Source: Amycolatopsis sp. WQ 127309 (GTDB lineage: Bacteria; Actinomycetota; Actinomycetes; Mycobacteriales; Pseudonocardiaceae). Taken from it: 64,000 nucleotides of DNA. Below the pieces are notes generated by a model, which was given only the letters and a program-made list of their open reading frames with translations, made no database searches and was not told the DNA's origin. Positions 1 to 9,028 of the stretch are shown here, piece by piece (the stretch's first letter is position 1; every line of letters starts with the position of its first letter). The translations under genes were made by a program, and so were the position numbers. The stretch covers positions 7,887,001 to 7,951,000 of the forward strand of contig NZ_CP095481.1 in NCBI RefSeq assembly GCF_023023025.1. The letters run 5' to 3'.

Positions 1-5
1 TCGCG

Positions 6-1136
6 GTGCTGCTGCAGCACGCCCAGCGCCTCGGCCGCATCGGCGGCTTCGAGGAGAACGTCGTCACCGGCGCGATCACCTGGAACACCGAGCTGTTCGC
101 GCTCTACGGCCTGCCGCCCACCGCTTCGCCGCTGTCGCTGCACCAGCTGACCGGGTACGCGCACCCCGACGACGCCCAGGCGATCGGCCGGTTCCTGCGC
201 ACGGTCCTGCACCACAAGCGCCCGGGGTCCACGGCGTTCCGGCTGCAGCGCTCCGACGGCGTCGCCCGGCACATCCGGGTGGTCGCCGAGCCGGTCGTCG
301 ACGGCCGCGGCGAGCTGGTCGCCGTGCGCGGGGCCTACCAGGACGTCTCGTCGCAGCACTGGACCGAGGTCGCGCTGGCCGCGACCCGGGACAGGCTGGC
401 CGAGACCGAGCAGGAGGCGATCGAGCGCAACCGGCTCACGCTGCAGCTGCAGCACGCGATCATGCCGCCCGCGAAGGGCCCGCTCGACATGCTGGGCCTG
501 CGCGCCGCCGTCCGCTACCGCCCCGCGGAGAAGGAGCACCTGGTCGGCGGCGACTGGTACGACGCCGTCGCGTTGCCGACCGGCGAGATCCTGCTGTGCG
601 TGGGCGACGTCGCCGGGCACGGCATCGACGCCGCCACCGGCATGGTCAGCCTGCGCAACGCCCTGCGCGGGCTCGCGGCCACCGGCGCCGGGCCGGCGCA
701 GCTGCTGACCTGGCTCAACCTGGTGGCCTACCACCTCACCGACCACGTCACGGCCACCGCGGTCGCGGCCGTGTTCGACCCGGCGACCCGGAAGCTGCGC
801 TGGGCGCGGGCCGGGCACCTGCCGCCGATCGTGCGGCACCGCGACGGCACGGCGACGACGTTGCCGCTGATCCGCGGCTCGCTGCTCGGCGCGCTCCGGG
901 ACGTCGTCTACCAGGAGGAAACGGTCCAGCTGGCCGACGGCGACATTCTGCTGATCTACACCGACGGCCTGATCGAGCGCCGCGACGCGCCCGTGCAGGA
1001 GTCGGTGGCGCGGCTGGTCACGCTGGTCGAAGGCCACGAAGGCGGGCTGGAGCACCAGCTCGACACGCTGCTCACCTACAGCACGGCCGACACCGACGAC
1101 GACACCTGCGTGGTCGGCATCGAGGTCACCGGCTGA
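6..1136 (+). CDS. PAS domain / SpoIIE-type PP2C serine phosphatase (5' end outside window)
   Basis: Predicted signalling phosphatase of the SpoIIE/RsbU type, which in actinomycetes usually dephosphorylates anti-sigma-factor antagonists. The visible N-terminus is a PAS-3-like fold (about residues 8-120, with a PDD motif and a closing QDVS). A short helical linker follows, then a SpoIIE domain (about 160-375) with GGDWYD near 180, GDVAGHG near 200, the RAGHLPP turn and the metal-binding YTDGLIE near the end. Those are the acidic residues expected for Mn/Mg binding. The first possible GTG is at base 6, but the PAS domain already begins there, so the real gene probably starts upstream of the window with further sensory domains. 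Its stop overlaps the end of the convergent solute-binding-protein gene by 11 bp. Confidence 0.85.
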   Translation: MLLQHAQRLGRIGGFEENVVTGAITWNTELFALYGLPPTASPLSLHQLTGYAHPDDAQAIGRFLRTVLHHKRPGSTAFRLQRSDGVARHIRVVAEPVVDGRGELVAVRGAYQDVSSQHWTEVALAATRDRLAETEQEAIERNRLTLQLQHAIMPPAKGPLDMLGLRAAVRYRPAEKEHLVGGDWYDAVALPTGEILLCVGDVAGHGIDAATGMVSLRNALRGLAATGAGPAQLLTWLNLVAYHLTDHVTATAVAAVFDPATRKLRWARAGHLPPIVRHRDGTATTLPLIRGSLLGALRDVVYQEETVQLADGDILLIYTDGLIERRDAPVQESVARLVTLVEGHEGGLEHQLDTLLTYSTADTDDDTCVVGIEVTG

Positions 1137-1983
1137 AGACTTCGGCGAGGATCCCGGCGCCGTCGACCACCCGCGGCCCGGGACGGTTGAAGTACGCGGG
1201 CCCGTCGAGGACGTGGACCCGGCCGTTCCGGACGGCGGGCAGCTCGGCCCACCCCGGCCGCTTCGCCAGCGCGGGAAGTTCCGCGCGGGTGCGCTCCGGG
1301 GTGAAGCCGCAGGGGAGCAGGAGCAGCACGTCAGGCCGGGCGTCGACGACGGCGTCCCACGCGATCGGCCGCGTGTGCTCTCCGGCCTTCGCCAGCAGCG
1401 GCTCGCCGCCGGCGAGGCCGATCTGCTCCGGTACCCAGTGCCCGGCCGGCCAGATCGGGTCGAGCCACTCCAAGGCGGCCACGCGGGGCGTTCCGGGGGC
1501 CTTCCGGACGGCGTCGAGGCGTTTCCGCAACCCGGCGACCTCGGCTTCGGCCCGCTCCGGGACGCCGAGGACGTCCCCGACGCGGCGGAGGCAGTCGAGG
1601 ACGCCGTCGATCGTCGCCGGTTCGAGGCTGACGACGAGCGGCCCGGTGTCCAATGTCCGCACCGCTTCGGAGACGCGCTGGTAGGAGACCGCGCAGACGT
1701 CGCAGAGGTCCTGCGTGAGGACGACGTCGGGTCGTGCCGCGGCGAGCTGTGCGCTGTCGAGGGTGTAGAGCGCCGAGCCGCTGTGCCGTGCGCCGCCGAC
1801 GGCCTCGGAGATCTCGCGGCTGGACAGCGCGTCCGGATCGAACTCCGCCCGCGTCACGACCGGGATGCGCTCGACCTCGCCCGGCGGCCAGTCGCACTCG
1901 TGGGTGCGGCCGACGAGGTCGGGCAGCAGGCCGAGCGTCGCGACGATGTCGGTCGCGGCGGGCAGCAGCGAGACGATCCGCAT
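1126..1983 (-). CDS. Cobalamin-binding protein-like periplasmic-binding (BtuF-type) protein
   Basis: A 285-residue protein of the helical-backbone metal/cobalamin receptor family (BtuF/FepB fold). It opens with the typical [12 protein letters not shown] strand and carries [15 protein letters not shown] in the first lobe and [20 protein letters not shown] in the second. There is no export signal and no lipobox. This is common for the actinobacterial cytosolic-looking version annotated as cobalamin-binding protein, so a direct transport role is uncertain. No ABC permease or ATPase lies next to it. The start codon directly abuts the stop of the upstream antiporter gene (shared position 1983), so the two are likely co-transcribed. 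The ligand assignment rests on family similarity only. Confidence 0.75.
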   Translation of the reverse strand: MRIVSLLPAATDIVATLGLLPDLVGRTHECDWPPGEVERIPVVTRAEFDPDALSSREISEAVGGARHSGSALYTLDSAQLAAARPDVVLTQDLCDVCAVSYQRVSEAVRTLDTGPLVVSLEPATIDGVLDCLRRVGDVLGVPERAEAEVAGLRKRLDAVRKAPGTPRVAALEWLDPIWPAGHWVPEQIGLAGGEPLLAKAGEHTRPIAWDAVVDARPDVLLLLPCGFTPERTRAELPALAKRPGWAELPAVRNGRVHVLDGPAYFNRPGPRVVDGAGILAEVFSR

Positions 1984-3077
1984 CAGGGGTTCACGGCCAG
2001 CACCAGGAAGCCGGCCAGCAGGACCAGGTGGACGCCGCCCTGCAGGCGGGTGGCGCGGCCGGGGACGACCGTCAGGACGCTGACCACCACGGTCAGGGCC
2101 AGCAGCACGATCTGCGTCGAACCGAGGCCGAGCAGCAGCTCGCCCGGCAGCCAGATCGAAGCCAGGGCGATCGCCGGGATCGTCAGGCCGATGCTCGCGA
2201 TCGCCGAGCCGTAGGCCAGGTTGAGGCTGATCTGCATCCGGTCGCGCTGGGCCGCGCGGGTCGCCGCGAGCGTCTCCGGGAGCAGCACCAGCAACGCGAT
2301 CACGACGCCGACGAACGACTGCGGGAACCCGGCCGCGCGCACGCCCGCCTCGATCGCCGGGGACTCCACCTTGGCCAGGCCGACCACCGCGACCAGCGCC
2401 ACCAGCAGCAACGCGAGACTCCCGAGCGCGGCCCTGCTCGTCGGCGGGTCGGCGTGGTCGTCCTCCTTGACCTCGCCGTCGGCGGCCACCGGGAGGAAGA
2501 AGTCGCGGTGCCGGACGGTCTGGGTCAGCACGAACATCCCGTAGAGCACCAGCGACGCGAGCGCGGCGAAGGTCAGCTGGGCGCTCGAGAACGCCGGGCC
2601 GGGCGTGCTCGAGGTGAACGACGGCAGCACCAGGCTCAGCGTGGCCAGCGTCGCGACCGTGGCCATCGCCGCGCCGCTGCCTTCGGGGTTGAACAGCGTC
2701 GAGCCGTAGCGGCGCGCGCCGACGAGCAGCGAGATGCCGACGATGCCGTTGGTCGTGATCATCACCGCGGCGAACACGGTGTCGCGCGCCAGCGACGTCG
2801 CGTCCGGGCCGCCGGAGACCATCATCGTGACGATCAGCGCGACTTCGATGACGGTCACCGCGACCGCCAGCACCAGCGACCCGAACGGTTCACCCACCCG
2901 GTGGGCGACGACCTCCGCGTGGTGCACCGCCGAGAGCACAGTGGCGCCGAGCGCGATCGCGACGATCGCCACGAAGACCGGCCCGAGGTCGCGACCCCAG
3001 GCCACGACCAGCACGAGCACCCCCAGCACCGGGGTGACGGAGGTCCAGGACGTCAGGAAGGATCTCAGGGCGGCCAT
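1983..3077 (-). CDS. Calcium/proton (CaCA-type) antiporter
   Basis: A 364-residue integral membrane protein with about eleven hydrophobic segments in two inverted halves, as in cation/proton exchangers of the ChaA/CaCA family. Each half has an acidic helix of the exchanger type: [16 protein letters not shown] near residue 55 and [18 protein letters not shown] near 270. The conserved Glu and the polar residues around it are expected to bind the cation. A hydrophilic loop with several Asp and Glu residues separates the halves. The ATG is preceded by GGTGGAGGC, a good ribosome-binding site. The downstream BtuF-like gene starts where this one stops, suggesting an operon. Substrate (Ca2+, Na+ or K+ against H+) cannot be fixed from sequence. 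Confidence 0.8.
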   Translation of the reverse strand: MAALRSFLTSWTSVTPVLGVLVLVVAWGRDLGPVFVAIVAIALGATVLSAVHHAEVVAHRVGEPFGSLVLAVAVTVIEVALIVTMMVSGGPDATSLARDTVFAAVMITTNGIVGISLLVGARRYGSTLFNPEGSGAAMATVATLATLSLVLPSFTSSTPGPAFSSAQLTFAALASLVLYGMFVLTQTVRHRDFFLPVAADGEVKEDDHADPPTSRAALGSLALLLVALVAVVGLAKVESPAIEAGVRAAGFPQSFVGVVIALLVLLPETLAATRAAQRDRMQISLNLAYGSAIASIGLTIPAIALASIWLPGELLLGLGSTQIVLLALTVVVSVLTVVPGRATRLQGGVHLVLLAGFLVLAVNP

Positions 3078-3160
3078 GCCTCCACCCTGTCACACCACCG
3101 GTCACTTTGCGTGGTCGTAAGGCCATTCTCACATTTCCGGCGGCCGTCCAGTGTGGACGG

Positions 3161-4336
3161 TCAGCGGCGGCCGGCGAGCGGGCTGGTGTCGCACGCCCGG
3201 TCGGGCACCCGCACCGCGGGCAGGCCCAGCAGTACCCGCTTTCCCGTGCGGGAGTGGTCCTGGCCCGCCTTCGGCAGCCCGGCAGTGTCGCGTGTGGACA
3301 GTGCGTGGTCGCCGTGGCCCTTGACGCACTCGGGGTCCGGGCCGTCCAGCGGCAGGCCGGTGAAGAACTTCGCCGCCATGCAGCCGCCCTGGCAGCTGTC
3401 GTAGGCCACGCACGAGGAGCACGCGCCGCCCGTCTGCGGCCGGCGCAGGTCGGCGAACAGCGCCGAGTCCCGCCACACCGGGCCGAACCCGGCGCCGCGG
3501 ACGTTGCCGGCCTTGAACGCGTCGTGGATGGCGAACGGGCAGGCGTAGACGTCGCCGATGGGGTCGATCAGGCAGACGACCCGGCCCGCGCCGCACAGGT
3601 TCAGCCCGGGCAGGGGCGTGGAGCCGAGCGCGTTGAGGTGGAAGAACGAGTCGCCGGTCAGCACGCCCTCGCCGTGGGCCACCAGCCAGTCGTACAGCTC
3701 GAGCTGCTGCTCGGCGGCCGGGTGCAGGTCGTCCCAGACGTCGGCGCCGCGCCCGGACGGGCGCAGCCGGGTGATCCGCAGCTGCGCGCCGAAGTCGTCC
3801 GCGATGCGCTTGAACTCGTCGAGCTGCGAGACGTTGTGCCGGGTCATGACGACGGAGATCTTGAAGTCCGTCATCCCGGCGTCGGCCAGGTTGCGCAGCG
3901 CCCGCATCGCCATGTCGTAGGAACCCGGGCCGCGCACGGCGTCGTTGACCTCGCGGGTGGCGCCGTCGAGCGAGATCTGGACGTCGACGTAGTCCGTGCT
4001 CGCCAGCTGTTCCGCCCGCGCCGGGGTGATCTTGACGCCGTTGGTGGAGAACTTGATCCCGACGTGGTGGGCGATCGCGTAGTCCAGCAGCTCCCAGAAG
4101 TCGCTCCGGACGGTCGGTTCGCCGCCGCCGACGTTGACGTAGAAGACCTGCATCCGCTCCAGCTCGTCGATCACCGCCTCGATCTCGGCGGTCGACAGCT
4201 CGCGCGGGTCGCGCCGCCCCGAGGACGAGAGGCAGTGCTCGCACGCCAGGTTGCAAGCGTAGGTCCATTCCCAGGTCAGGCAGATCGGTGCCGTGAGGCC
4301 GTACTTGAACTGGTCGACCAGGGCCGGGACGCTCAC
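3161..4336 (-). CDS. mftC: Mycofactocin maturase, radical SAM/SPASM protein MftC
   Basis: MftC oxidatively decarboxylates the C-terminal Tyr of MftA and forms a Val-Tyr carbon-carbon crosslink, the first steps of mycofactocin synthesis. The radical SAM motif CX3CX2C is at Cys28, Cys32 and Cys35. The GGGEP loop follows near residue 95. The C-terminal SPASM region has the Cys cluster CGAGRVVC, CPF, CSSC, SCQGGC that ligates auxiliary Fe-S clusters. Length (391 aa) is normal. Its GTG start overlaps the mftB stop (GTGA) and has GGAGG just upstream, so translation is coupled. The next gene downstream on this strand is an unrelated antiporter. No mftD, mftE or mftF follows, unlike the canonical order. 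Confidence 0.93.
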   Translation of the reverse strand: MSVPALVDQFKYGLTAPICLTWEWTYACNLACEHCLSSSGRRDPRELSTAEIEAVIDELERMQVFYVNVGGGEPTVRSDFWELLDYAIAHHVGIKFSTNGVKITPARAEQLASTDYVDVQISLDGATREVNDAVRGPGSYDMAMRALRNLADAGMTDFKISVVMTRHNVSQLDEFKRIADDFGAQLRITRLRPSGRGADVWDDLHPAAEQQLELYDWLVAHGEGVLTGDSFFHLNALGSTPLPGLNLCGAGRVVCLIDPIGDVYACPFAIHDAFKAGNVRGAGFGPVWRDSALFADLRRPQTGGACSSCVAYDSCQGGCMAAKFFTGLPLDGPDPECVKGHGDHALSTRDTAGLPKAGQDHSRTGKRVLLGLPAVRVPDRACDTSPLAGRR

Positions 4337-4629
4337 GGGTCCTCCACGATCATGTCGGTGGCGACGAGGGATTCGAGGGCGGTGACAAAGCTCGCCCGGC
4401 GGGCTTCCCCGAGCTCGGCCGCGTCGAGCGCGTCGCGCAGGCTGGCGTGGGTCGCCAGCTCGCGGACGAACGCGACGAGGTCCGGGGACTTGAGGAACGA
4501 CAGCTTGCGGTTCCCGAAGTGGTAGGCGAGCGCCCCGAACGGTTCGGGGCGCAGCGCCACCTGCGGGTTCAGCCGGTACGCGGCGTCCAAGTTCAGCTGC
4601 GAGTCCTCTGTGGACGTTTCAGTAGACAC
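4333..4629 (-). CDS. mftB: Mycofactocin peptide-binding chaperone MftB
   Basis: A 98-residue RiPP-recognition-element protein that binds the MftA leader and presents it to MftC. It carries the family features near the N-terminus (YRLNPQVALRPEPFGALAYH) and the KLSFLKSPDL strand. The start is a GTG lying within the last codons of mftA (11-bp overlap). Its stop overlaps the mftC start by four bases, so mftA, mftB and mftC form a tightly coupled unit. The call is firm because of both sequence and position. Confidence 0.9.
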   Translation of the reverse strand: MSTETSTEDSQLNLDAAYRLNPQVALRPEPFGALAYHFGNRKLSFLKSPDLVAFVRELATHASLRDALDAAELGEARRASFVTALESLVATDMIVEDP

Positions 4630-4720
4630 CGCACATACCGTCGATCGAGACTTCTTCGACGAGCAGCTCTTCGACAGGCTCCTCGATGGTTTCCTGGATG
4701 TCCGGGGTTTGCTCGGCCAC
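4619..4720 (-). CDS. mftA: Mycofactocin precursor peptide MftA (33 aa)
   Basis: A very small gene. The peptide is 33 residues, strongly acidic in its leader (ETIEEPVEELLVEE), and ends in IDGMCGVY. The invariant C-terminal Val-Tyr pair is the part modified by MftC to give the redox cofactor. The GTG start at 4720 is preceded by GGAGGAGG, an excellent ribosome-binding site. It lies 23 bp downstream of the alcohol dehydrogenase stop and overlaps mftB. The order dehydrogenase-mftA-mftB-mftC on one strand suggests that the cofactor precursor is made together with an enzyme that needs it. Confidence 0.93.
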   Translation of the reverse strand: MAEQTPDIQETIEEPVEELLVEEVSIDGMCGVY

Positions 4721-4743
4721 GCTGTCCTCCTCCGGTCGGGTGT

Positions 4744-5856
4744 TCACTGGGCGTGGACGATGACGCCGCGGATGTTCTTGCCGTCGCGCAGGTCCTGGTA
4801 GCCCTCGTTGACCTGGTCGAGGGTGTACTTGCGGGTCACCAGCTCGTCGAGCTTGAGCTTCCCGGCGTCGTAGAGCCGCAGCAGGCGGACGATGTCGTAC
4901 TGCGGGTTCGCCGAGCCGAAGAGCGTGCCCTTGATCGTCTTCTCGAACAGCGTCATCACGCCGCCGGAGACGTGCACGGTGAGCTTCTCGGGGTTGGCGA
5001 GCCCGGTGATGACGACGGTGCCGCCCTTGCCGACGACGTCGAAGGCCTGGCTGACGACGTCCTCCTCGACGGTGCCGACGGTGATCAGCGCCTGGTCGGC
5101 CAGCTGGCCCCAGGTGAGCTCGTTGACCTTCTCCGCGGCTTCGGCGGCGGTGGCGAACGCGTGGGTGGCGCCGAACTTGAGCGCGGCCTCCCGCTTGAAC
5201 TCCACCGGGTCCACGGCGACGACGTACTTCGCGCCGGCGTGCGCGGCGCCCTGCACGGCGTTGATGCCGATACCGCCTATCCCGTAGACGACGGTCGTGT
5301 CGCCCGCCCGGACGCCGCCGGCGTAGTTGGCCGTGGCCCACCCGGTCGGCACCCCGCAGCCGACGAGCACGGCGGTCTCCAGCGGCAGCCAGTCGTCGAC
5401 CTTGACGACCGAGTGCTGCGAGATGGTGGCGCGCTCGGAGAACGTGCCGAGCATGCACATCGCGCCGAAGTCCTGGCCGCCGGCGTGGAAGCGGAAGGTG
5501 CCGTCCGGCATGTGGCCGTCGAGGATGGTGGCGCCCATGTCGCACAGGTTCTGGCGGCCGGTGGAGCAGTAGCGGCAGGTGCCGCAGTTCGGGATGAAGC
5601 TGCACACGACGTGGTCGCCGGGCTGGACTTTCGTGACGCCGGGGCCGACGTCCTCGATGATCCCGGCGCCCTCGTGCCCGCCGATGATCGGGAACCGCGG
5701 CACGAGGTCGTTGTCGATCAGGTGCAGATCCGAGTGGCACAACCCGGCGGCGGTGTACTTGATCAGCACCTCGCCCGGCCCGGGCCCGTCGAGGTCGAGC
5801 TCCATCAGCTCGAACGGCTTCCCGGCATCGAACAACACGGCTGCCTTGGTCTTCAC
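4744..5856 (-). CDS. NDMA-dependent (mycofactocin-associated) zinc alcohol dehydrogenase
   Basis: A 370-residue medium-chain dehydrogenase of the group annotated as NDMA-dependent alcohol dehydrogenase. Its tightly bound NAD is re-oxidised by mycofactocin or by artificial acceptors. Catalytic zinc motifs GLCHSDLHL and GHEGAG and the four-Cys structural zinc loop (CGTCRYCSTGRQNLC) are present. The Rossmann motif is GIGGIG. I place the start at GTG 5856 because GAGGAG ends directly at an ATG at 5862, leaving proper spacing only for the GTG two codons later, where the family motif MKTK begins. The ATG at 5862 is the alternative. It sits directly upstream of mftA and downstream of a perfect inverted repeat and the Fis-type regulator gene, so it is probably the target of that regulator. 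Confidence 0.9.
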   Translation of the reverse strand: MKTKAAVLFDAGKPFELMELDLDGPGPGEVLIKYTAAGLCHSDLHLIDNDLVPRFPIIGGHEGAGIIEDVGPGVTKVQPGDHVVCSFIPNCGTCRYCSTGRQNLCDMGATILDGHMPDGTFRFHAGGQDFGAMCMLGTFSERATISQHSVVKVDDWLPLETAVLVGCGVPTGWATANYAGGVRAGDTTVVYGIGGIGINAVQGAAHAGAKYVVAVDPVEFKREAALKFGATHAFATAAEAAEKVNELTWGQLADQALITVGTVEEDVVSQAFDVVGKGGTVVITGLANPEKLTVHVSGGVMTLFEKTIKGTLFGSANPQYDIVRLLRLYDAGKLKLDELVTRKYTLDQVNEGYQDLRDGKNIRGVIVHAQ

Positions 5857-5926
5857 GGCCATCTCCTCAACGTGCGGCGGTGCACCCCTACGCAGCCGAT
5901 TGTGTGCAGCGGGAAGGGCCGTGAAG

Positions 5927-5943
5927 TGTCCGATTCCCGGACA
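5927..5943. promoter_or_regulatory. Inverted repeat TGTCCG-N5-CGGACA upstream of the alcohol dehydrogenase
   Basis: A perfect 6-bp inverted repeat with a 5-bp spacer lies in the 90-bp gap between the regulator stop and the dehydrogenase start, about 70 bp before the start. Dyads of this size suit Fis-type dimers such as AcoR-like regulators, and the neighbouring gene encodes one. Its role as the activator site of the adh-mftABC operon is an inference. Confidence 0.55.
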
Positions 5944-5951
5944 GTGCGTGG

Positions 5952-7565
5952 TCAGCGGACCCGGAGCGCGCGCATCCGGTTGTAGAGCGTCGAGCGGCTG
6001 ATGCCCAGCTGCTTGGCCGCGTGGACCTTGTTGCCGCCGCACGCCCTCAGCGTCCGGACGATGACGTCGTACTCCGCCTGCTCCCAGCCGCTCAGGGCCG
6101 CGCCGGGGGCGGTCGACGCGCAGCCCGGGGCGATGTCCTCCGCGGTCAGGTCGCCCGCCGAGCGGCGGTCGGCGGCCGCTGACAGGACTCCGGCCAGCTC
6201 GCGGAGGTTGCCCGGCCACTGCTGTGAGCCCAGCAGCTCCAGCGCGCCCGGCGTCAGCCGCAGCGACGCGCCGGAGTCCCGCAGCAACGCGCGGGCGATC
6301 GACGGGATCTCGTCGCGGCGCTCCCGCAGCGGCGGCAGCTCGATGCGCCGGTGCACGCGTGCCGCGAGGGTCGCCTGCTCGCCGTGCAGCTCCGACGCCG
6401 GGCCGCTGACCAGGGCGAACCACGCCGTGGTCGTGTCCAGGAGCCGGGACAGGCGCACCGCGGCCAAGGGGGGCAGCAGCTGGATGCCGTCGATCACCAG
6501 CAGGCCGGGCGTACCGGCCGCGGCCTCCACGCCGGCGCACCACGACGCCGCTCCGGAGACGACGTCCGAGGCGTCGAACTCGACCACCGGTGCGTCGCCG
6601 GCGACGACCCGCGCCGCCGTGCTGCGGCCGGCGCCCGGCTCGCCGCAGATCAGGACCCGCCGCCGGGCGCGGCCGGCGTTGCGGAGGCGGTCCTCCACCG
6701 CCGTCGGGAACAGCTCGCGCGTGCCGCGCGGGCGGGACACCACCGGGCTCGCCGGGCGGACCGGGGCCAGCTCGAACAGCAGCCCGGCGTTCGCCGACAC
6801 CGCCTCGACCCGCACCTCGACCGGCGTGCCCGAGGTGAGCAGGATCCGCCGGACGCCGCGGCGGGTGCGGCCCAGCTCCTGCAGCAGGCGGTGGTCGGCG
6901 GTGTCGACCAGCTCGGTCGCCGCGGTGTTGGCCAGCACGACGTTCTGGCCGAGGGCCAGCACCGCGCCCGCCCGGTGCTGCACCGACTGGAACGCCGCCA
7001 GCAGCTGCTGCTCGGCGAGCTTCGCGCCGTCGAGCAACCGCCGTTCGATGTCGGACACCGCGCGCCGCAGGAACGGCCCGAGCAGCGGGTTCGCGTCGCC
7101 GGCCGGGCCGGTGATGTCGAGGACGCCGGCCAGGCGCCGGGTCGCCGGGTGCGTCACCGGGTGGCCGTAGCAGGTGAACTGCTTCATCGCCTCGAGGAAG
7201 TGCTCACCGCCGTCGACCGCGACGCCGCGGCGGGTCTCGAACGGCGTCGCGAGGGCGTTCGTCCCGGTCCGCTCCTCCAGGAACTGGCAGCCGGGCACTG
7301 CGCTGATGTCCTCCAGGGCCAGCTCCACCGACCGCTCGGTGAACCGCCGCGCGACGATCCGGCACTCGTGGTCGGCCAGCACGACGCAGAACCGGGTGCC
7401 GGCCAGCTGCCGGGCCAGCTCGTCGAGCACCGGCGACGCGGCACGCAGCAGCCGGCTGCGGCTGTCGACGTCGGTGACGTCCAGCCGGTCGACGGCCGAC
7501 CCGGGGGAGAGCCCGGACAGCTCGGCCCGCCGCCACGACTGCGCGATCTCGGTCCGCAGGTCCAC
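5952..7565 (-). CDS. GAF / degenerate AAA+ / Fis-type HTH transcriptional regulator (AcoR-like)
   Basis: A 537-residue regulator resembling bacterial enhancer-binding proteins such as AcoR. The N-terminal third begins with the typical SWRRAELSGL helix and a GAF-like region. The middle has a Walker A-like GEPGAGRST and a WPGNLREL segment near residue 470. The GAFTGA loop that contacts sigma-54 is not visible and the ATPase core is short. The C-terminus is a Fis-type HTH (NKVHAAKQLGISRSTLYNRM). Start GTG 7565 is chosen because GAGGAG lies seven bases upstream. Longer in-frame starts reach 7694 but would run into the Nudix gene. It is directly upstream of the alcohol dehydrogenase and mftABC and likely senses an alcohol or related effector to activate them. 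Confidence 0.8.
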   Translation of the reverse strand: MDLRTEIAQSWRRAELSGLSPGSAVDRLDVTDVDSRSRLLRAASPVLDELARQLAGTRFCVVLADHECRIVARRFTERSVELALEDISAVPGCQFLEERTGTNALATPFETRRGVAVDGGEHFLEAMKQFTCYGHPVTHPATRRLAGVLDITGPAGDANPLLGPFLRRAVSDIERRLLDGAKLAEQQLLAAFQSVQHRAGAVLALGQNVVLANTAATELVDTADHRLLQELGRTRRGVRRILLTSGTPVEVRVEAVSANAGLLFELAPVRPASPVVSRPRGTRELFPTAVEDRLRNAGRARRRVLICGEPGAGRSTAARVVAGDAPVVEFDASDVVSGAASWCAGVEAAAGTPGLLVIDGIQLLPPLAAVRLSRLLDTTTAWFALVSGPASELHGEQATLAARVHRRIELPPLRERRDEIPSIARALLRDSGASLRLTPGALELLGSQQWPGNLRELAGVLSAAADRRSAGDLTAEDIAPGCASTAPGAALSGWEQAEYDVIVRTLRACGGNKVHAAKQLGISRSTLYNRMRALRVR

Positions 7566-7668
7566 TTTCGCACTCCTCGTCGAGCCGATCGGGTACCCGC
7601 CGCCCATCATCACACGGACCGCGCGCGGGGTGAACCGCGCAAACCGTTCCCGTCCAAGGGTTCGGTGA

Positions 7669-8151
7669 TCATCGGACCGGGTGGCCGTCTTCACACAGGA
7701 GCAGCTCGCCCGATCGGACGGCGGCCAGCGCGGCGGCGACCCGACGGGCGAGGACCGGCTGGAGTCCAGGTGTCGCGTCGGCGAGCGAGAGCAGGTGGGC
7801 CGAGACGATCTCGGCGTCGGTGAACGTCAGGCGGGCGACGTCGTCCTCGGTCACCAGGCCGCCGTCGAAGACGAAGTTGAGGCCCTCGGGCAGCCGGCCC
7901 GCCGGCTGGTGGTCGAGCACCAGGAGGCGGGCCGCCGGCCGGTCGAGCCCGAGTTCTTCGCGCAGTTCACGCACAGCCGTGTGCCACGGGGCCTCACCCG
8001 CCTCGCCGGCGCCGCCCGGGATTTCCCAGAAGGGCTGGTACGACGGCCGGACGAACAACACACGATCCGCCGTGTCGCGCAGAAGCACCCCGGCCGCCGT
8101 CCGCTTGCGGTCGAGGGACCGGACGTACTCGTCGAAAGGCAGGAGTTCCAC
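7669..8151 (-). CDS. NUDIX hydrolase
   Basis: A protein of about 160 residues with a clear Nudix box (G-x5-E-x7-REL-x-EELG) beginning at GGAGEAGEAPWH, which forms the Mg2+-binding catalytic helix. Upstream, FWEIPGG provides the strand before the box. The substrate is some nucleoside diphosphate derivative and cannot be named. The start could be GTG 8151 or 8160, or a further upstream ATG at 8196 that would overlap the next gene. I prefer 8151 because residues from there match the family (ELLPFDEYV). It stands alone on this strand between the AcoR-like regulator and the DUF1989 gene. Confidence 0.8.
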   Translation of the reverse strand: MELLPFDEYVRSLDRKRTAAGVLLRDTADRVLFVRPSYQPFWEIPGGAGEAGEAPWHTAVRELREELGLDRPAARLLVLDHQPAGRLPEGLNFVFDGGLVTEDDVARLTFTDAEIVSAHLLSLADATPGLQPVLARRVAAALAAVRSGELLLCEDGHPVR

Positions 8152-8176
8152 CCGGGCAACGTAACCCGCCGCCGGT

Positions 8177-9028
8177 CTAGGCCGAGCCCGGTTCACCCCA
8201 TTCCGGCTGCCGGACGCCGTGCAGGCCGCGATAAGCCGCTCGCGGCGGGGACGACCAGCCCTCGAGCAGGTGCGACGGTGGCTTGAAGACCTCGACGCCG
8301 ATCGGGCGGCAGACCTCCAGCGGGTCGCGGGCGTCCGGGCCCCACAGCGGGATCGACAGGTCGCCGCCCGGGCACGTCGAGAGCGCGCACAGCAGGTCGA
8401 CCTCGGCGAAGAACTCGAAGTGGTCGCCCGGGCGGGCCGGGCAGGCCTTCATGAAGTAGCGGTCGTCCTCGGTGAGGCCGGTGCACTGGAAGACGTTCAG
8501 CACGTCGTGCACGTCGAACTCGGTGAGCCCGAACGGCGCCACCGCCCGGACCAGGTTCGAGTGGCAGTGGAAGTCGAAGTCCTCGCCGGTGAGCATCCGG
8601 TTGACGTACGGGTCGCAACGGGTGCCGAGCAGGTCGTGCACCCGGCCGCCCTCGCCGTCGACGCCGTAGTCCGCCAGCGTGTCGGACGTGATGGTGGCCA
8701 GCGGGCGCAGGAACGGCAGCGTCGACCACAGCCGGTCGAACGTGCTGACGTGCGCGCGCTGCAGCTGCCGGGTGCGCGCGGCCCAGAAGCGCTCGCGCGG
8801 GTCGTCGGCGTTCCACAGGTTGAGGTCGCCGACCTGGGGGCCGTTGATGGTCCGCAGCCGGCACAGGTGCCCGCGCGGCACCCGCCACGCGCGTCCCGAG
8901 CGGATCGGGACCTCGAGGCGCTCGACCAGCTCGCGCCCGGTTTCGCCGGCGAGCCGCTGGTAGAAGGGCCGGTCGACGTCGAGCGCGCCGCCGGCGGTGG
9001 CCCGGTAGGCGGGTGGCGGTGAACCCAT
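8177..9028 (-). CDS. DUF1989 / urea-carboxylase-associated family protein
   Basis: A 283-residue protein of the DUF1989 family, whose members often sit beside urea carboxylase or urea transport genes. Family signatures visible are the N-terminal RAWRVPRGHLCRLRTI, GPQVGDLNLWN, the HCHSNLVRAV segment and the metal-ligand-like Cys in CPARPGDHFEFFAEVDLLCALSTCP. No urea carboxylase is nearby, so the role here is unknown. The start at ATG 9028 has GGGAG at good spacing. The next gene, divergent on the plus strand, begins about 150 bp away. Confidence 0.75.
   Translation of the reverse strand: MGSPPPAYRATAGGALDVDRPFYQRLAGETGRELVERLEVPIRSGRAWRVPRGHLCRLRTINGPQVGDLNLWNADDPRERFWAARTRQLQRAHVSTFDRLWSTLPFLRPLATITSDTLADYGVDGEGGRVHDLLGTRCDPYVNRMLTGEDFDFHCHSNLVRAVAPFGLTEFDVHDVLNVFQCTGLTEDDRYFMKACPARPGDHFEFFAEVDLLCALSTCPGGDLSIPLWGPDARDPLEVCRPIGVEVFKPPSHLLEGWSSPPRAAYRGLHGVRQPEWGEPGSA

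Noticed and set aside
1734..3404. Plus-strand 556-codon frame opposite the antiporter
   Set aside because: It is a shadow of the membrane-protein gene: it is made of Arg, Gln, His and Asp with no recognisable domain.
3161..4720. Generic SPASM peptide maturation system of unknown type
   Set aside because: The MftA ending IDGMCGVY and the MftB/MftC order identify it as mycofactocin rather than another RiPP.
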